Shown: positions 53,086 to 61,590, counted from the stretch's first letter. The stretch is DNA of 64,000 bases from Mycolicibacterium diernhoferi (GCF_019456655.1 NZ_CP080332.1:682001-746000), one strand, 5' to 3'. The notes: generated by a model not told the origin, from the letters alone. Program-made: numbers and translations.

Positions 53086-53993
53086 CGTACTCGATCGTCG
53101 CCCGCGACCCGGCCACCGGCGAGCTCGGGATCGGTTCGCAGTCACACTTTTTCGGTGTCGGACGCCTGGTGGGCTGGGGTGAGACCGGTGTGGGAGTGGC
53201 CGCCACCCAGGCATTCGTCAACGTCGACTACGGGCCGCAGGCCGTGGCGGCCATGCGGGCGGGCGCATCCGCGCAGCAGGCCGTGGACCAGGTCACCGCC
53301 GCCGACCCGCTGAGTGCGTACCGGCAACTCGGCGTCGTCGATGCGAACGGTCTGGCGGTCTCCTTCACCGGCGGACGTTGCGCGCCGGCGGCCGGCGGGT
53401 TGGTTGCCGATGGCGTCGCGGTGCAGGGCAACATGCTGGCCCGCGACCGGGTGTACCACGACATGCTGGACGCTTACCAGGACGCGAAGGGCCCACTGGC
53501 CGAACGGATCCTGGCCGCGATGGTCGCGGCGGAGCAGGCCGGTGGCGATGTTCGCGGCTCGCAGTCGGCCGTGCTCACCGTCTACGGGCCGGACCGCTCG
53601 CAAACCCCGTGGCAGCATGTGCGGATCGACATCCGGGTGGATGACCACCCCGACCCGATATCCGAACTGTCCCGGTTGCTGCCCCGGCATCGGGCGTTCG
53701 ACTTCATCGGTGAGGTCATCTTCGCCCAGGATCTGATGATCGGCCCGTATCAGAACGTCTCCCCGGAGACGTTGGAGGAGAAACTGTCCGGTCTGGCCGC
53801 CGCCGCCGAACTGCTCGGTGAGGACAACCGCGAAGCACAGTTCTGGCAGGCGTTGCTGATGGCACGCAGCGGTGACCGTGCCGGGGCGCGCCGGTTGTTC
53901 ACCGAACTGTTCGGCTACCGTCCGGCGCTGCGGGAGTTCCTGATCGGCATCGCACCGCTGGGGTTCCTCGACGACGTGGCCGACTACCTGTGA
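53082..53993 (+). CDS. DUF1028 protein, putative Ntn-type hydrolase
   Basis: A 303-residue DUF1028 protein: TYSIVARDPATGELGIGSQS, GAGVVAATQ-like GVGVAATQAFVNVDYG, GLAVSFTGGRC and VQGNMLARDRVY. A helical C-terminal extension (about 220-303) follows, ending GIAPLGFLDDVADYL. The DUF1028 fold resembles N-terminal-nucleophile amidases, with Thr2 or Ser as a possible nucleophile after Met removal. Neighbouring amidohydrolases in many genomes suggest amide or peptide chemistry. Overlapping starts and stops tie it to both neighbours. Confidence 0.85.
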   Translation: MTYSIVARDPATGELGIGSQSHFFGVGRLVGWGETGVGVAATQAFVNVDYGPQAVAAMRAGASAQQAVDQVTAADPLSAYRQLGVVDANGLAVSFTGGRCAPAAGGLVADGVAVQGNMLARDRVYHDMLDAYQDAKGPLAERILAAMVAAEQAGGDVRGSQSAVLTVYGPDRSQTPWQHVRIDIRVDDHPDPISELSRLLPRHRAFDFIGEVIFAQDLMIGPYQNVSPETLEEKLSGLAAAAELLGEDNREAQFWQALLMARSGDRAGARRLFTELFGYRPALREFLIGIAPLGFLDDVADYL

Positions 53994-55156
53994 GCGCCGC
54001 CTGCAGTGCGGTCGCGGCGGTCAACGATTGGCGCTGCGCGGAACTGACCGCCGCGATGGTGCGCTGTGACACCCGCAATCCGCCGGGTGACGAGACGGCC
54101 ATCGTCGCCCTGCTCACCGATGTCCTGGTGGGGTTGGGGGCGAGTCCCGAGGTCTTCGAGCCCGCGCCCGGTCGGACCTCGCTGCTGGCCACCGTCACCG
54201 GTGCCGGTCCGTCCCCGCGGCCGACCCTGCTGATCAACGGTCACATCGACGTCGTGCCGGTGGTCGAGGAGGACTGGACACTGCCGCCCTTCGGTGGCGT
54301 CGTCCGCGACGGCCGGGTGTACGGGCGGGGGGCCTGCGATATGAAGGGCGGCATCGCGGCGGCTCTCGAGGGGCTGCGTGCATGCTTCGACGCCGACCTG
54401 CCCCCGCACTGTGACGTGGTGTTCCATCTGGTCGCCGACGAGGAGACAGGTGGCCGGTGGGGGACCGAAGCGCTGATGAACGCCGGCCGGATCTCGGCGG
54501 ACGCGGCGATCGTCCCCGAGCCCAGCGAACTTCAGGTCTGCGTGGCGGAGCGCGGTGTGCTGCTCGCCGAGATCACGGTGTCCGGTCGGGCCGCGCACGG
54601 GAGCGATCCCGCTGTGGGGCACTCGGCGATCGCGGACGCGGCCCGGCTGGTGCAGGCACTGCACGAGGCCGACTTCGGGGGCACCGTCCACCCGCTGCTG
54701 GGCAGTCCCACCTGCAACGTCGGGACGATCGACGGCGGCACCGCGCCGAACATCGTCGCGAGTTCCTGCGTCCTGCGGGTGGATCGGCGGATCCTGCCCG
54801 GCCAGACCGAACATGACGCGGTGGCCGAACTGAACTCCCTGCTGGACCGCCTGGTACCGGATGTCGACCGGACACTGACAGTGCTGGCCTTCGCCGAAGC
54901 GTCGGAGTTGGTCGCCGATCACCCGTTCGCCGAGTTGGTGGGTACAGCCGCGGAGACGCGGCGTCCGGTCCGCGGCCTGTTCCTCGGGACCGATGCCCGG
55001 TTCCTCCGAAACCAGTTGGGAATTCCGACGGTGGTCTACGGGCCGGGGTCGATGACCGTGGCCCACAGCTGCGACGAGTATGTCGAGATCGCCGAGTTGG
55101 CAGAGGCAGCACGGACTTTCGCGACCGTCTTCAGCCGTTTCGGGGACCGACCGTGA
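53990..55156 (+). CDS. M20-family amidohydrolase (ArgE/DapE type)
   Basis: A 388-residue zinc-dependent M20 peptidase or deacylase. Metal-site residues are His85 and Asp87 (NGHIDVVP), Asp118 (RGACDMKGG) and Glu151-Glu152 (DEETGG). A dimerisation domain (AEITVSGRAAHGSDP) is inserted, and the C-terminal metal His is in MTVAHSCDEYV. It removes an acyl group or cuts an amide, as in ArgE/DapE/ACY1. The GTG overlaps the DUF1028 stop. It is the last gene of the operon; its end overlaps the convergent epimerase gene by 26 bp. Confidence 0.92.
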   Translation: MSAACSAVAAVNDWRCAELTAAMVRCDTRNPPGDETAIVALLTDVLVGLGASPEVFEPAPGRTSLLATVTGAGPSPRPTLLINGHIDVVPVVEEDWTLPPFGGVVRDGRVYGRGACDMKGGIAAALEGLRACFDADLPPHCDVVFHLVADEETGGRWGTEALMNAGRISADAAIVPEPSELQVCVAERGVLLAEITVSGRAAHGSDPAVGHSAIADAARLVQALHEADFGGTVHPLLGSPTCNVGTIDGGTAPNIVASSCVLRVDRRILPGQTEHDAVAELNSLLDRLVPDVDRTLTVLAFAEASELVADHPFAELVGTAAETRRPVRGLFLGTDARFLRNQLGIPTVVYGPGSMTVAHSCDEYVEIAELAEAARTFATVFSRFGDRP

Positions 55157-56042
55157 CCGAGAACCGGGCCGTCTCCGGTTGTCCGGGTGCGGCCGTCCGG
55201 TAACCCCCGCGGCGCAGCGCATCCGTGGGCGCGGCCATCGGTTCGATGGCGATCAGGTCATCCCCTGCTGGGGCGAACAGCTGCGCGGCCGGATAGCCCG
55301 CATCGAAGCTCACGTCGATGCGGTGCTCCCCGCCGGCGATGGTGAACACCGAGCCCGGCGCCACCTCGTCGAAGCCGTCGTCGAGCACCCGTTCGGCGAG
55401 CGGCGCCGACGCGGCGGGCAGGGGTTCGTGTGCGCCGGTCGGGATGCCGCGCTCGTCGACCGGCAGGTGCCGCATCGCCGGTGTGCCGAGTTCCCATTGC
55501 CCGCGCGGCACACCCGGAATCGTGAAGTACGGGTGGTACCCGAAGCACAGCGGCACCGGTACTGCCGCGGTGGGCTCGACGGTGGTCGCGATGCTCAGCG
55601 TGCGGTCGGCGAGCGTGATCCGCTGGGTGAGTACATGCCGGAACGGGAACGCCGCCAGGAGCTCGTCTGTGTCGTAATCGAGCGTGGCGGTGAGACTGTC
55701 GGATGACCGCTCGGTGATCTTCCAGCCGGGGTAGGCGGCCAGCACACCGTGTATCGGGGCGCCGTGTGGATCGGTACGCACCCGCCCTTCACCGGCGGTG
55801 AGATGGACCTGCGCTCCCTCCGCCCGGTAGTGATCAGCGCCCAGCCGGTTCGCCCACGGGTACAGGATCGGGATGCCCATCGTCTTGGCGTCGGTGACGT
55901 AGGCGTCCAAGCCACGGCGCCGGCCGAGGAATTCGAGCTCGCCCTCGGCCAGCGATGTGCCGATCATTCCGGCGTCCGGGACGAAGGTGGCCGTCAGCGC
56001 GGAGGACCGATCCCGCAGGGTGATGCGCTCCAACTCGGGCAT
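55131..56042 (-). CDS. Aldose 1-epimerase family protein
   Basis: A 303-residue galactose-mutarotase-like protein. The catalytic His and Glu candidates are in FGYHPYFTIPG and near DLIAIEPMAAP, and the sugar-pocket motif is YPWANRLGADHYRAEG with PIHGVLAAYPGW. It interconverts anomers of hexoses or acts on a sugar-phosphate relative. It is convergent with the M20 gene (26-bp overlap of 3' ends) and reads 12 bp downstream of the flavohemoglobin-like gene, probably in one operon. Confidence 0.9.
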   Translation of the reverse strand: MPELERITLRDRSSALTATFVPDAGMIGTSLAEGELEFLGRRRGLDAYVTDAKTMGIPILYPWANRLGADHYRAEGAQVHLTAGEGRVRTDPHGAPIHGVLAAYPGWKITERSSDSLTATLDYDTDELLAAFPFRHVLTQRITLADRTLSIATTVEPTAAVPVPLCFGYHPYFTIPGVPRGQWELGTPAMRHLPVDERGIPTGAHEPLPAASAPLAERVLDDGFDEVAPGSVFTIAGGEHRIDVSFDAGYPAAQLFAPAGDDLIAIEPMAAPTDALRRGGYRTAAPGQPETARFSVTVGPRNG

Positions 56043-56054
56043 AGGGCGATTCTG

Positions 56055-57206
56055 TCACGCCAGGGGATCATGCTGGATGCGCTCAGGGGGAGCGCCTTTG
56101 GCGATCAGCGCGGCCTTCGTCGCGGTCACCATATCGGGGCTGCCACAGATCAGTATCTGTCGGTCACCCCAACTGCCGTAACCGGTCACCACGTCGGGCA
56201 GCCGACCGGTCTGGCGGACATGCAGCCCGCGTGGCGGCCGGTGGTCGGGGTACTCCACGGCCCACGGCGGATCGGTGGCGTACTCCGAGACCGGAGTGAC
56301 CGACAGCCACGGGTTCATCGACGCGATCTCCCACAGCGTGGGCAGGTCGTAGAGGTCGCAGGGGTAGCGGCCACCGAAGAACAGGTGCACCCGCGGATTG
56401 TCGGCGTAGAGGCACAGATCGGAGATCAACGCCCGCAGTGGGGCCAGCCCGGTTCCGCCCGCCACCAGCAGCACGTCGCCGTCGGTGCGGTCGATGTGCA
56501 GTCCACCATGCGGATTGGACAGCCGCCACCGGTCCCCGGGGCGGGTCTCGCCGACGATCGCCGGGCTGACCATGCCGCCGGACACCGAACGGATGTGAAA
56601 TTCGATGGCCCCGCTGCTGTCGGAGGGGATGGAAGGGCTCAGGTAGCGCCACCGGCGCGGCCACTGCGGCACCTGGACCGTCACGTATTGGCCAGGGTGA
56701 TACGGCAGCTGCCGGTCCAACTGCAACCGGATGACGGACACGTCCCGCGTCGCGCGGATGTGTTCGATCACCGTGCCGTCGACGTATGGCGGCCCCTGCT
56801 CGGCATTGGCCGCCCCGCGCATCACCCCGACCACCAGTTGAACGAAATCGGATGTGGCTTCGGCGATCCGAGCATCCCATGAATCCGCCAGCTGGTCGCG
56901 CAGAGTGCTCAGCAGTGCCTGGTGCAGGGCGTCGTAGTGCGCGGAGGTGACGCCGTACTTGCGGTGGTCCCGGCCGAGTTGGGCCATGAAGGCGACCGGT
57001 TCCTCGGCGCGTTGGGCGATCATCTCGGCCAGCAGCCAGTCCAGGGCCTCGGCGAAGGCGGCACGCTGGCGTGTCAGGTCCGGGGGGAACAGGTCGCGAG
57101 CCGACATGTCGGTGGCGAACCACCGGGCATAGAACCGGCCGATCACCCCGTCGGCGCCGACCGCGGCGCGCAGCGTCTGGAGTGCGTCGCGGTCGTCGAG
57201 TCCCAC
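56055..57206 (-). CDS. Flavohemoglobin-like oxidoreductase (Rv0385-type)
   Basis: A 383-residue fusion of a globin-fold domain (1-~135; proximal His candidate His81 in GRDHRKYG) to a ferredoxin-NADP-reductase-like module. FAD binding is suggested by WRYLSPSIPS, and NAD(P) by LLVAGGTGLAPLRALISDL, FFGGRYPCDLYDL and ILICGSPDMV. It resembles M. tuberculosis Rv0385, which belongs to the diverged mycobacterial FHb group reported to favour D-lactate oxidation rather than NO dioxygenation. The GTG at 57206 gives VGLDDRDALQ and the family N-terminus. clpB lies nearby, as in M. tuberculosis. Confidence 0.85.
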   Translation of the reverse strand: MGLDDRDALQTLRAAVGADGVIGRFYARWFATDMSARDLFPPDLTRQRAAFAEALDWLLAEMIAQRAEEPVAFMAQLGRDHRKYGVTSAHYDALHQALLSTLRDQLADSWDARIAEATSDFVQLVVGVMRGAANAEQGPPYVDGTVIEHIRATRDVSVIRLQLDRQLPYHPGQYVTVQVPQWPRRWRYLSPSIPSDSSGAIEFHIRSVSGGMVSPAIVGETRPGDRWRLSNPHGGLHIDRTDGDVLLVAGGTGLAPLRALISDLCLYADNPRVHLFFGGRYPCDLYDLPTLWEIASMNPWLSVTPVSEYATDPPWAVEYPDHRPPRGLHVRQTGRLPDVVTGYGSWGDRQILICGSPDMVTATKAALIAKGAPPERIQHDPLA

Positions 57207-57217
57207 GGGACACGAGT

Positions 57218-57507
57218 CTAGGTGCGTCGCGCCGCGGCGATTCCGACGAGCACCGTTTCCGCGAGTGCCCAGCAGGTCAGAGCCACAATTGCGAGACCGC
57301 GCCGGACCCACCGAAGTAGGCGCATGCGCGCAGCAGCGCCGTGCCCCACCCGGCGGGCAACATCTCCGGGGCGCTGGTCAGCCCGGACATCGGGTTGCCG
57401 ACCAGCACCGCGAGCAAGGCGCCGATGCTCGATCCCACCTTGCCGAACATCGAGCCCAGGCCGAGCCTGAACAGCAGGGCCGCGCCGACCCCGAGGTCAG
57501 GTGTCAC
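57218..57507 (-). pseudogene. Decayed ABC-2-like membrane permease fragment
   Basis: Only the C-terminal ~95 codons of a membrane protein remain. Recognisable parts are GSMFGKVGSSIGALLAVLVG, NPMSGLTSAPEMLPAGWG and LLRACAYFGGSGAV, typical of actinobacterial permease-like proteins next to TetR genes. The frame then stops at 57277. The expected end (ALTCWALAETVLVGIAAARR) continues in another frame to a stop at 57218, so at least one frameshift is present. The N-terminal part is missing. It abuts the frameshifted TetR gene. Confidence 0.6.
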
Positions 57508-58060
57508 CAGCGGTGAAAGGGCCCCGACGGGGTAGGAGGCGGGGCGAGCCGGTCTCCCGGGACGCGGTGCTGGCTGCCGCCAAACAGCACTTCGCTGCTG
57601 CCGGGTACGAAAAGACGACGCTGCGGGCCATCGCCCGGGACGCCCAGGTCGACCCGTCGATGGTGCTCTACCTGTTCGGTTCCAAGGAGGGTTTGTTCCG
57701 CGCGGCCATGCAGCTGATCATCGATCCGCAACGACTGGTCGAGGCGATCACCGACGGTGACGACGCCGGGCTGGGCACCCGGTTGGTGCGGGCCTACCTG
57801 GCCATCTGGGACGACCCCGACACCGGCGCCAGCATGGCAGCCATGGTGCCTCGGCGACGTCGAACGCCCACGCCAACCAGGCGTTCCGGGAGTTCATGCG
57901 GGAGTACGTGCTGACCGCGGTGTCCGGAGCGCTGGGTGGGGGGCCGGAGACCCGGATGCGTGCGGTGTTGGCGGCCGGCAATCTGATCGCGCCCGCGGTA
58001 CAGCGCTATCTCACCGCCGACGTCGACGAACTGGGGTTGCCCGACGGCTACAGGCCGTGA
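57501..58060 (+). pseudogene. TetR-family regulator disrupted by a frameshift
   Basis: The first ~115 codons from GTG 57501 are a good TetR protein (SRDAVLAAAKQHFAAAGYEK, then VDPSMVLYLFGSKEGLFRAA as the helix-turn-helix). After DTGASMAAMV the frame turns to Arg/Pro-rich nonsense and stops at 57914. Re-reading from about 57846 in the next frame restores ASATSNAHANQAFREFMRE and a normal C-terminus, ending GLPDGYRP at 58060. A single missing base near 57846-57850 explains this. The regulator is inactive unless this is a sequencing error. Its probable partner permease is decayed too. Confidence 0.75.
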
Positions 58061-58737
58061 ATCCCCTTGTACAGCACCATGACACCGATCACGATCAGGA
58101 TCGCGGCGACCAGCACGGCGTGCTGACGCTCCATCCACTCCTTCAGGCGGGTCAGCGGCGCGGCGAGCCGTTCCCCGGTGACGGCATAGGCCAGGATCGG
58201 AAGAATTGCCGTGCTGCCGGCGATCCCGACGAAGTACACCATCGATAGCCAAGCGTGAACCGGACCGACACCGGCCGACCCGATCGCCAAACCCGCTGCG
58301 ATGCAGATGAACAGCACCTTCGGGTTCACCACCGCCAGCACCGCGGCGGTGACCAGCGCCCGGCCCGGGGTGAGGCCGCTGAGCTTGCGCATCCATGCCG
58401 GAGAATGCTCGGACTTGTGGCGGGTCGCCCACTTGTATCCGCCGAACACGATCAGTGCCCCACCCACGACGATGCGCAGCCAGGACGCCCAACCGGGCGG
58501 TTTGTCCAGGGAGCCGACCAGCCCGGAGGCGGCAACGAACGCCGAGACCAGGGCGGACAGCCCGAGTAGCCAGCCGGCCAGGAATGCGAGTCCGGTGGGG
58601 CGCGGCCGATCGGTGTGCAGGGCGAGCACCGCCGGGATGATCGACAACGGGGACAGGGCGATCACCATCCCCAACGGGATGAGTTCGGCGAGAACGGAAC
58701 CCCAGCTGCCTGTCGTCAAAACTCGCACCACTTCCAT
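58048..58737 (-). CDS. GAP-family membrane protein
   Basis: A 229-residue polytopic protein of the GAP/LysE-like superfamily with six or seven helices: LAELIPLGMVIALSPLSIIP at the start, ALVTAAVLAVVNPKVLFICI in the middle, and a final helix VLVAAILIVIGVMVLYKGI. The NP-K motif and internal similarity are typical. Mycobacterial relatives are linked to export of glycopeptidolipid-type or other envelope lipids; this copy is unassigned. It converges on the TetR pseudogene (13-bp overlap) and overlaps the upstream small gene by 22 bp. Confidence 0.8.
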   Translation of the reverse strand: MEVVRVLTTGSWGSVLAELIPLGMVIALSPLSIIPAVLALHTDRPRPTGLAFLAGWLLGLSALVSAFVAASGLVGSLDKPPGWASWLRIVVGGALIVFGGYKWATRHKSEHSPAWMRKLSGLTPGRALVTAAVLAVVNPKVLFICIAAGLAIGSAGVGPVHAWLSMVYFVGIAGSTAILPILAYAVTGERLAAPLTRLKEWMERQHAVLVAAILIVIGVMVLYKGIHGL

Positions 58738-58991
58738 CCACAGTTCTCGTACGAGAACGCAATATCCTCCGGCTCGGCACCGTTGTGCTCGATGACTGTA
58801 TCGGCGGTTGTGCCCGTGGCCTCGACCGAGGTGACCGTCAGGTTCAACCTGCCCGCCTCGGCGCGCATCCGGGTGAAGTCGGCCCGGGAGAACTGCTCAG
58901 CGCCGCGCATGCCGGCAGCGATCAGCAGTACGGCTGCGACCGCCCCGAGGATCAGCGCGGTGCGTACGCCCGGCGGTGGGTTGAAGCGCAT
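58716..58991 (-). CDS. Small membrane-anchored protein
   Basis: 91 residues: a Pro-containing N-terminus, one hydrophobic helix (ALILGAVAAVLLIAAGM), and an outside domain with EATGTTADTVIEHNGAEPED and a Cys pair at the end (ENCGWKWCEF) that could form a disulfide. No family is recognised. It reads with the GAP gene and follows the espD-like gene by 33 bp, so it may be part of the esp-like operon. Confidence 0.6.
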   Translation of the reverse strand: MRFNPPPGVRTALILGAVAAVLLIAAGMRGAEQFSRADFTRMRAEAGRLNLTVTSVEATGTTADTVIEHNGAEPEDIAFSYENCGWKWCEF

Positions 58992-59024
58992 CGCAACAGT
59001 GTGGCCGAAACGATGCGACGCGTC

Positions 59025-59438
59025 TCAGCGGCGCGCTGCGAGCGCCGCTTCGGCTGCGGCGGCCTGTTCGGGTGTCGGCAGCTTGAGACCGTGCTCCAGC
59101 AGTTCGCGGGCCGAGGCGGCGTCCTGGCCTTGCATCCGCAGCAGCCCGGACACCAACTCGTACTGACCGGCACGGCCCTTGGCCGCGGCCACCGCCGCCA
59201 CGGCCAGTATCTCGCGGGCGAGCTCGGCTTCGGTCATGTCCGATACCCGCGGCGCCAGTTCCACCCGATGAATCGAGCCATCCATCAGCGCGGCCACCGA
59301 GACCGTGCCGGCGGCGTTGTGGGCGTAGAACAGCGGATCGGGAATGGCGGCGTCGGGTTCCTCGGCCGGAACGTAGATGTCGAATGCGCCCAGGCCGGTG
59401 TCCTCTTCGTCGGCGAGGCGCGGCTCGTACTCGGTCAT
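59025..59438 (-). CDS. espD: EspD/EspH-like protein
   Basis: A 137-residue protein resembling EspD/EspH (DUF2694) of mycobacterial ESX-1 loci. The core TVSVAALMDGSIHRVELAPR, then VSDMTEAELAREILAVAAVA and QYELVSGLL match the EspD core. The C-terminus LPTPEQAAAAEAALAAR also parallels EspD. In M. tuberculosis EspD stabilises EspA and EspC, with which it forms the espACD operon; the order here, espA-espC-espD, is the same. The ATG overlaps the espC-like stop. Confidence 0.75.
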   Translation of the reverse strand: MTEYEPRLADEEDTGLGAFDIYVPAEEPDAAIPDPLFYAHNAAGTVSVAALMDGSIHRVELAPRVSDMTEAELAREILAVAAVAAAKGRAGQYELVSGLLRMQGQDAASARELLEHGLKLPTPEQAAAAEAALAARR

Positions 59439-59770
59439 CGCGGCGGCATCTGTTCGTCGATCGAACTGCCACCCTGCGCGTCGGTTCGAACGTATTGCGA
59501 GGCAGCGGTATTCAGATTCGCTTCATGCGCCTGCGACATGGTCTCGAGTGCGATGCAGGCACGCCTGCGGGCCTCGGCGACCAGCTCGGCGGCCGCCGCC
59601 GTGGCGCTGCACACCTGCCCGTGAGTCCGCAGCACCGACTCGGACACGCCGTCGACGAGGCCGGTCGCCTGCCCGATCCGAGTGGCGGCATCCCCGTGCT
59701 TCTGTGCCAAGTCGCGAAGATGACTTGGCGTGACACGTAATTCGTCTGGCGGGCCGGGCGGGCTTGTCAT
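59435..59770 (-). CDS. espC: EspC-like ESX-1 secretion-associated protein
   Basis: A 111-residue helical-hairpin protein of the EspC type: LRVTPSHLRDLAQKHGDAAT at the start, Ala-rich helices, and ETMSQAHEANLNTAASQYVR near the end. In the ESX-1 system EspC is a small secreted partner of EspA. It lies between the espA- and espD-like genes, ten bases after the former. A C-terminal secretion signal of the YxxxD/E type is not clear. Confidence 0.75.
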   Translation of the reverse strand: MTSPPGPPDELRVTPSHLRDLAQKHGDAATRIGQATGLVDGVSESVLRTHGQVCSATAAAAELVAEARRRACIALETMSQAHEANLNTAASQYVRTDAQGGSSIDEQMPPR

Positions 59771-59779
59771 TGCTGCTCC

Positions 59780-60547
59780 TCACATGCTGGTCGGATAGCA
59801 TTCGGCGGCGATCTCGTCATAGATCCGCGCGGCATCTTTCATGGTCTGCGCCGACCGCTCGGAATGGTTCGACAGTTCGTTCATGTACCAGAGGCAGGTC
59901 GGGATCGACACGCCCACGGCGGCGATCTCGATTTCGCGGGACATGGCGGGCCCGACTCTGGGTATGGCGCGCACTGCCAACGCCGGCGCGATGGCGTTAC
60001 CCATCAGGGTCGCGGCGTTGTTCAATATCCGGCGGGTGGTGTTGACCGCTCCGGCCTCCGACGAGATCGCCATCAGGACATCGAGGTCGGCGTCCGGCAT
60101 GCGGCGTGCCCGGTTCTTCTGCTTCTCGTTGGCAAGTTCGTAAGCATCGGCTGCGGGACCCGACCAGCTGTCGTTCGGGTACGCGGTCTCCAGGCCATCG
60201 GCGACGCTGTTGAAGCGCTGCGCGCTTTGGCTGTAGCCATCCCCGTCTTCGGGAGTGTTGGTCCAACCGCACTGCATCTGCATGGCCAGCACCGTCTGCA
60301 AGCCACCGGAGATGATCAAAGTCTGCTTTGCGAGTGGCAGCATGCCCTGGGCGACAGAGGCGACTTCACCCAAATCGGCTGCACGGTTCCACAACCCGTC
60401 GACACCATGCTCACCGATGATGTCGGCGGCGGAAAAAAGGCCTGTGACCATGTCACCGGCTGCGCCGATCGGTCCTATCGGATCCGCTCTGCGCAGGGTT
60501 TCGCCCAGCTTCTGCATCACGTCGCTGTACGTGTCGAACAGCCCCAT
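59780..60547 (-). CDS. espA: EspA/EspE-like secreted protein
   Basis: A 255-residue protein of the EspA/EspE type. The N-terminus has GLFDTYSDVMQKLGETLRRA, then DMVTGLFSAADIIGEHGVDG. A WxG-like turn, NDSWSGPAADAYELAN (Trp128-Gly130), sits between helices, as in EspA-family secretion substrates. A later hydrophobic helix pair is around residues 185-220. It is the first gene of the operon, with GGGGGACGG before its ATG. The divergent DUF2510 gene starts only 36 bp away, across the palindrome CCTTG-TATT-CAAGG. Confidence 0.75.
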   Translation of the reverse strand: MGLFDTYSDVMQKLGETLRRADPIGPIGAAGDMVTGLFSAADIIGEHGVDGLWNRAADLGEVASVAQGMLPLAKQTLIISGGLQTVLAMQMQCGWTNTPEDGDGYSQSAQRFNSVADGLETAYPNDSWSGPAADAYELANEKQKNRARRMPDADLDVLMAISSEAGAVNTTRRILNNAATLMGNAIAPALAVRAIPRVGPAMSREIEIAAVGVSIPTCLWYMNELSNHSERSAQTMKDAARIYDEIAAECYPTSM

Positions 60548-60554
60548 CCGTCCC

Positions 60555-60568
60555 CCTTGTATTCAAGG
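60555..60568. promoter_or_regulatory. Palindrome in the esp/DUF2510 divergent promoter
   Basis: CCTTG-TATT-CAAGG occupies the middle of the 36-bp gap between divergent starts. A bound protein here would affect both genes. It could also be part of the -10 region, since the gap is too small for two ordinary promoters; the DUF2510 transcript may be leaderless or start within espA. Confidence 0.45.
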
Positions 60569-60583
60569 TAACAGCTCTGTTCA

Positions 60584-61399
60584 ATGGCTCGAAGCACCGA
60601 AATTCTGGTTGAGGGGGACGTCATCACCGATCCGACGCTGCCGGCCGCGGCCGGCTGGTTCACCGATCCATGGGAGCCGGACCGGGTCCGCTTCTTCGAC
60701 GGTTTGAAGTGGACCGACCAAGTGGCCGCTGCTTCGACGGCTGCATCGGGTTACCCTCTGGGACAACGTATCCTGTTCCTGCGCGAGCAGGCTGCATCCG
60801 CTGACGGTGATGCTTCTTGCGTGCTGCTCGACGTGCATGGTGCGCCGCTGGGCGCCGTTTCGTCGCGAGTTCGCCTTCCGCTCGCGATCGGGCGGGACAC
60901 TCGAACAATAGAGTTCGATGTCGTCAACCCCGCCGGACGGCTTCTCCTCACTGTGGCCAGATCTGGTGGGAGAAGGGACCAACGCATCACCATCGGCGAT
61001 GCCGGTGGCCACGAGGTCGGACGCCTGTCGCAGACGGGTTCCTATTGGCGACGTGTACGTCTGGGGAGATTGTCGATGCGACTGGAGTCAAGTGATCGCC
61101 CATTGGCGCAGACAACTTTTCACCTGGATCCCACCGGTGGTCGCGGTTTGGCGCCGCAGCACGTGTACGACACAGTGGGCGCGGCGATCGCGACGGTGAC
61201 GCCACTTCACCCGGCGGTCACCGGACCGCAGCAATTGTTGGCCTATCGACTGGATTGTCCACAGGCGGTATCGAACCCGCTGCCGACCCTGCTGTCGGCG
61301 GTCCTGATCGCTCGGTACCTGTACGACCGGCTGGAGTACCGCGGCGGCTGGCTCGACCAGGCCGCGTACTGGGTGTCCCGACCCAGTTGGCACCAATAG
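60584..61399 (+). CDS. DUF2510 protein with LURP/scramblase-like domain
   Basis: A 271-residue protein. A DUF2510 module near the N-terminus (LPAAAGWFTDPWEPDRVRFF, then DGLKWTDQVA) binds partners in some actinobacterial ESX-associated proteins. The rest is beta-rich with GYPLGQRILFLREQAASADG, then GRDTRTIEFDVVNPAGRLLL and VGRLSQTGSYWRRVR, suggesting a tubby/LURP-one-like barrel. No membrane helix is seen. The divergent arrangement with the espA-like gene suggests a functional link. No Shine-Dalgarno sequence precedes ATG 60584. Confidence 0.7.
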   Translation: MARSTEILVEGDVITDPTLPAAAGWFTDPWEPDRVRFFDGLKWTDQVAAASTAASGYPLGQRILFLREQAASADGDASCVLLDVHGAPLGAVSSRVRLPLAIGRDTRTIEFDVVNPAGRLLLTVARSGGRRDQRITIGDAGGHEVGRLSQTGSYWRRVRLGRLSMRLESSDRPLAQTTFHLDPTGGRGLAPQHVYDTVGAAIATVTPLHPAVTGPQQLLAYRLDCPQAVSNPLPTLLSAVLIARYLYDRLEYRGGWLDQAAYWVSRPSWHQ

Positions 61400-61590
61400 C
61401 TGCGGCGGTGCGTTCCCGGCCGGCGAGAACTGTTGTAGCCGGTGTTCACCGCGAACTCCGACCCCGGTTGTCGTTTGCTTAGTTCCTTTTTCAACGACCA
61501 GTTTCCGGTCGCGGCATGCTGTGAGCTCTTGTAGTGTCCGATCCGATACGTCGACTGGGGGGTCGGCGTGCGGGGGGCGGGGGTTTCCGA

